Assembly: GCA_035531315.1 (NCBI GenBank)
Contig: DATKTD010000261.1
Location: forward strand, 1 to 6,963
DNA: 6,963 nt
DNA from: CAIJMU01 sp035531315
GTDB lineage: Bacteria > Spirochaetota > Spirochaetia > Treponematales > Rectinemataceae
Direction: 5' to 3'
Part shown: positions 5,677 to 6,963 of the stretch, piece after piece
Numbering within the stretch: the stretch's first letter is position 1
Layout: each line of letters opens with the position of its first letter
Program-made: the position numbers and the translations under genes
The notes under the pieces: model-generated
Told to the model about the DNA's origin: nothing
Databases searched by the model: none
The model's input: the letters and a program-made list of their open reading frames with translations, nothing else

Positions 5677-6963
5677 ATGCCCAAGATAGAAGTCAACGAA
5701 GAACTGTTCTTCAACCTTCTCGGAAAACGGCTCGGTCGGGACGAACTCGAGCTGGCCCTTACCTACTCGAAGGCGGAGCTCGACGAGTGGGATGTCGCTG
5801 GCAAGGACGCCTCCGGCGGTCTCTCCGATTCCGAGCGCGTCATCAAGATAGAACTCAACGATACAAACCGCCCCGATCTCTGGTCCTCGGCCGGACTCGC
5901 GCGTGCCCTCCGCCTCAAGTCGGGCGCTCCGAGGCCGGAGTATGGCTTCTTTTCCCGAGAGGGCGATGTCCGTCCTGCAACGCGCAAGGTCCTCGTCGAC
6001 GAGTCGGTCCGCAAGGTCAGGCCCTTCCTCGCGGGTTTTTGCGTTTCGGGCAAGCCGATAGACGAGGCCTTTCTCAAGGAGATGATCCAGACTCAGGAAA
6101 AGCTCGCCTGGAATTTCGGCCGCAAGCGCAAGACCATCTCCATGGGCCTCTACCGCAGCGCCGAGATTCATTGGCCTGTTCAATACAAGGCGGTCGAACC
6201 TCGGTCCGTCCGCTTCGTCCCCCTCCAGGAGACGAGGGAGATGGATCTCCTCCAAATTCTTTCGGAGCATCCCAAGGGTCGCGAGTACGCCTACATCCTC
6301 GAGAAGGAGCCCCTCCATCCCCTCCTCCTCGATTCGAGGGACGATATTCTCAGTTACCCTCCCATCATCAATTCCGCGGGCTTGGGGGCGGTCAAGGTAG
6401 GCGACAGCGAGCTCTTCATCGAGCTGACCGGCACCGACCTTCCCTCGGTCTGCCTCGCCGCCTCCATCGTCGCCTGCGATTTCGCCGACTTCGGCTACAC
6501 GATCGAGCCCGTCCTCGTCGAGTATTCCTTCGAGACGCCCTTCGGCCGGACACCCGTCTTCCCCTGGTATTTCCAGAAGCCGCTATCCGTCGACGCCGGA
6601 AGGGCGTCGCGCCTCCTCGGCAAGAGCCTTTCGGTAGACATGGTCGCCACCGCCCTTCAGAAACTCGGGTCGCGCGTCGAGATGCACGGCCAATACGTTT
6701 CGGCCTGGCCGGCCGAATACCGCAACGATTTCCTGCATCAGGTCGATCTCATCGAGGACACGATGATCGGCATCGGGATGGAGAATTTCGCCCCCGAACG
6801 CCCTCGCGATTTTACCATCGGCCGACTGACGTCCATCGAGCTTTTTTCGCGCAAGGCCAAGGGAGTCCTCGTCGGCCTCGGCTACCAGGAGATGATCTAC
6901 AACTATCTCGGCTCGGGGAAGGATTGCATCGAGCGCATGGCGATCGATCCCGACATCGTCCTT
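5677..6963 (+). CDS. pheT: Phenylalanine--tRNA ligase beta subunit, archaeal/eukaryotic type (3' end outside window)
   Basis: Beta subunit of phenylalanyl-tRNA synthetase, which contributes the editing site that removes mischarged tyrosine, as well as tRNA contacts. The frame is open from the ATG to the window edge, giving 429 residues. The protein begins directly with the B1-type sequence PKIEVNEELFFNLLGK and has no N-terminal tRNA-binding OB-fold (EMAP-II-like) domain, which standard bacterial PheT carries; this marks the archaeal/eukaryotic type. NRPDLWS at 64-70 is the conserved NRPDL element. A B3/B4 editing domain spans about 100-270 and includes PPIINS at 228-233. A B5 domain covers about 300-370, with LSVDAGRASRLLGK and the YRNDFLHQVDLIED segment (348-361). 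From about 380 the catalytic-like core begins (FTIGRLTSIELFSRKA). Archaeal-type beta subunits run to about 550 residues, so roughly the last quarter should lie beyond the window. No frameshift is seen. Confidence 0.95.
   Translation, partial: MPKIEVNEELFFNLLGKRLGRDELELALTYSKAELDEWDVAGKDASGGLSDSERVIKIELNDTNRPDLWSSAGLARALRLKSGAPRPEYGFFSREGDVRPATRKVLVDESVRKVRPFLAGFCVSGKPIDEAFLKEMIQTQEKLAWNFGRKRKTISMGLYRSAEIHWPVQYKAVEPRSVRFVPLQETREMDLLQILSEHPKGREYAYILEKEPLHPLLLDSRDDILSYPPIINSAGLGAVKVGDSELFIELTGTDLPSVCLAASIVACDFADFGYTIEPVLVEYSFETPFGRTPVFPWYFQKPLSVDAGRASRLLGKSLSVDMVATALQKLGSRVEMHGQYVSAWPAEYRNDFLHQVDLIEDTMIGIGMENFAPERPRDFTIGRLTSIELFSRKAKGVLVGLGYQEMIYNYLGSGKDCIERMAIDPDIVL

Noticed and set aside
4080..5714. 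A 544-codon open frame antisense to pheS
   Set aside because: It lies opposite a certain pheS gene that has intact class II motifs. Its translation is low-complexity, rich in E, G, D and A, with no recognisable domain. Long antisense frames are expected opposite GC-rich genes with strong codon bias.

Overview
The window reads as chromosomal DNA from a GC-rich bacterium, with C-ending codons dominating the plus-strand genes. The best taxonomic clue is the pheS-pheT pair: both subunits are of the archaeal/eukaryotic type, which among bacteria is a known trait of spirochaetes. A high-GC spirochaete is therefore my best guess. It is an inference from one operon; I see no rRNA or other marker.

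Layout. (1) 19-816, minus strand: a membrane-anchored 1-acyl-glycerol-3-phosphate acyltransferase (PlsC/LPLAT family), complete. (2) 817-986: a short divergent intergenic region with weak candidate promoters facing both ways. (3) 987-3833, plus strand: a large multidomain protein with two receiver-like domains (the second with intact phosphorylation residues), followed by an ATP-grasp nucleotide-binding module of the pyruvate phosphate dikinase/PEP synthase type, and no recognisable phospho-histidine or PEP/pyruvate-binding domain. (4) 3834-4073: a 240-base gap with a plausible sigma-70-type promoter and a leader that can fold into a long interrupted stem-loop just before the pheS ribosome binding site. 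(5) 4074-5654: pheS, complete. (6) 5677 to the window end: pheT, cut by the window edge after 429 codons.

How the genes relate. pheS and pheT form an operon (22-base gap, strong ribosome binding sites) and make the two subunits of phenylalanyl-tRNA synthetase. The dikinase-like protein is upstream in the same direction but separated by the leader, so it is probably a separate transcription unit. The acyltransferase is divergent and works in phospholipid synthesis. Nothing indicates a mobile element, CRISPR array, tRNA or rRNA, and there are no obviously broken genes. The two places most worth a second look are the receiver/ATP-grasp fusion and the structured pheST leader.
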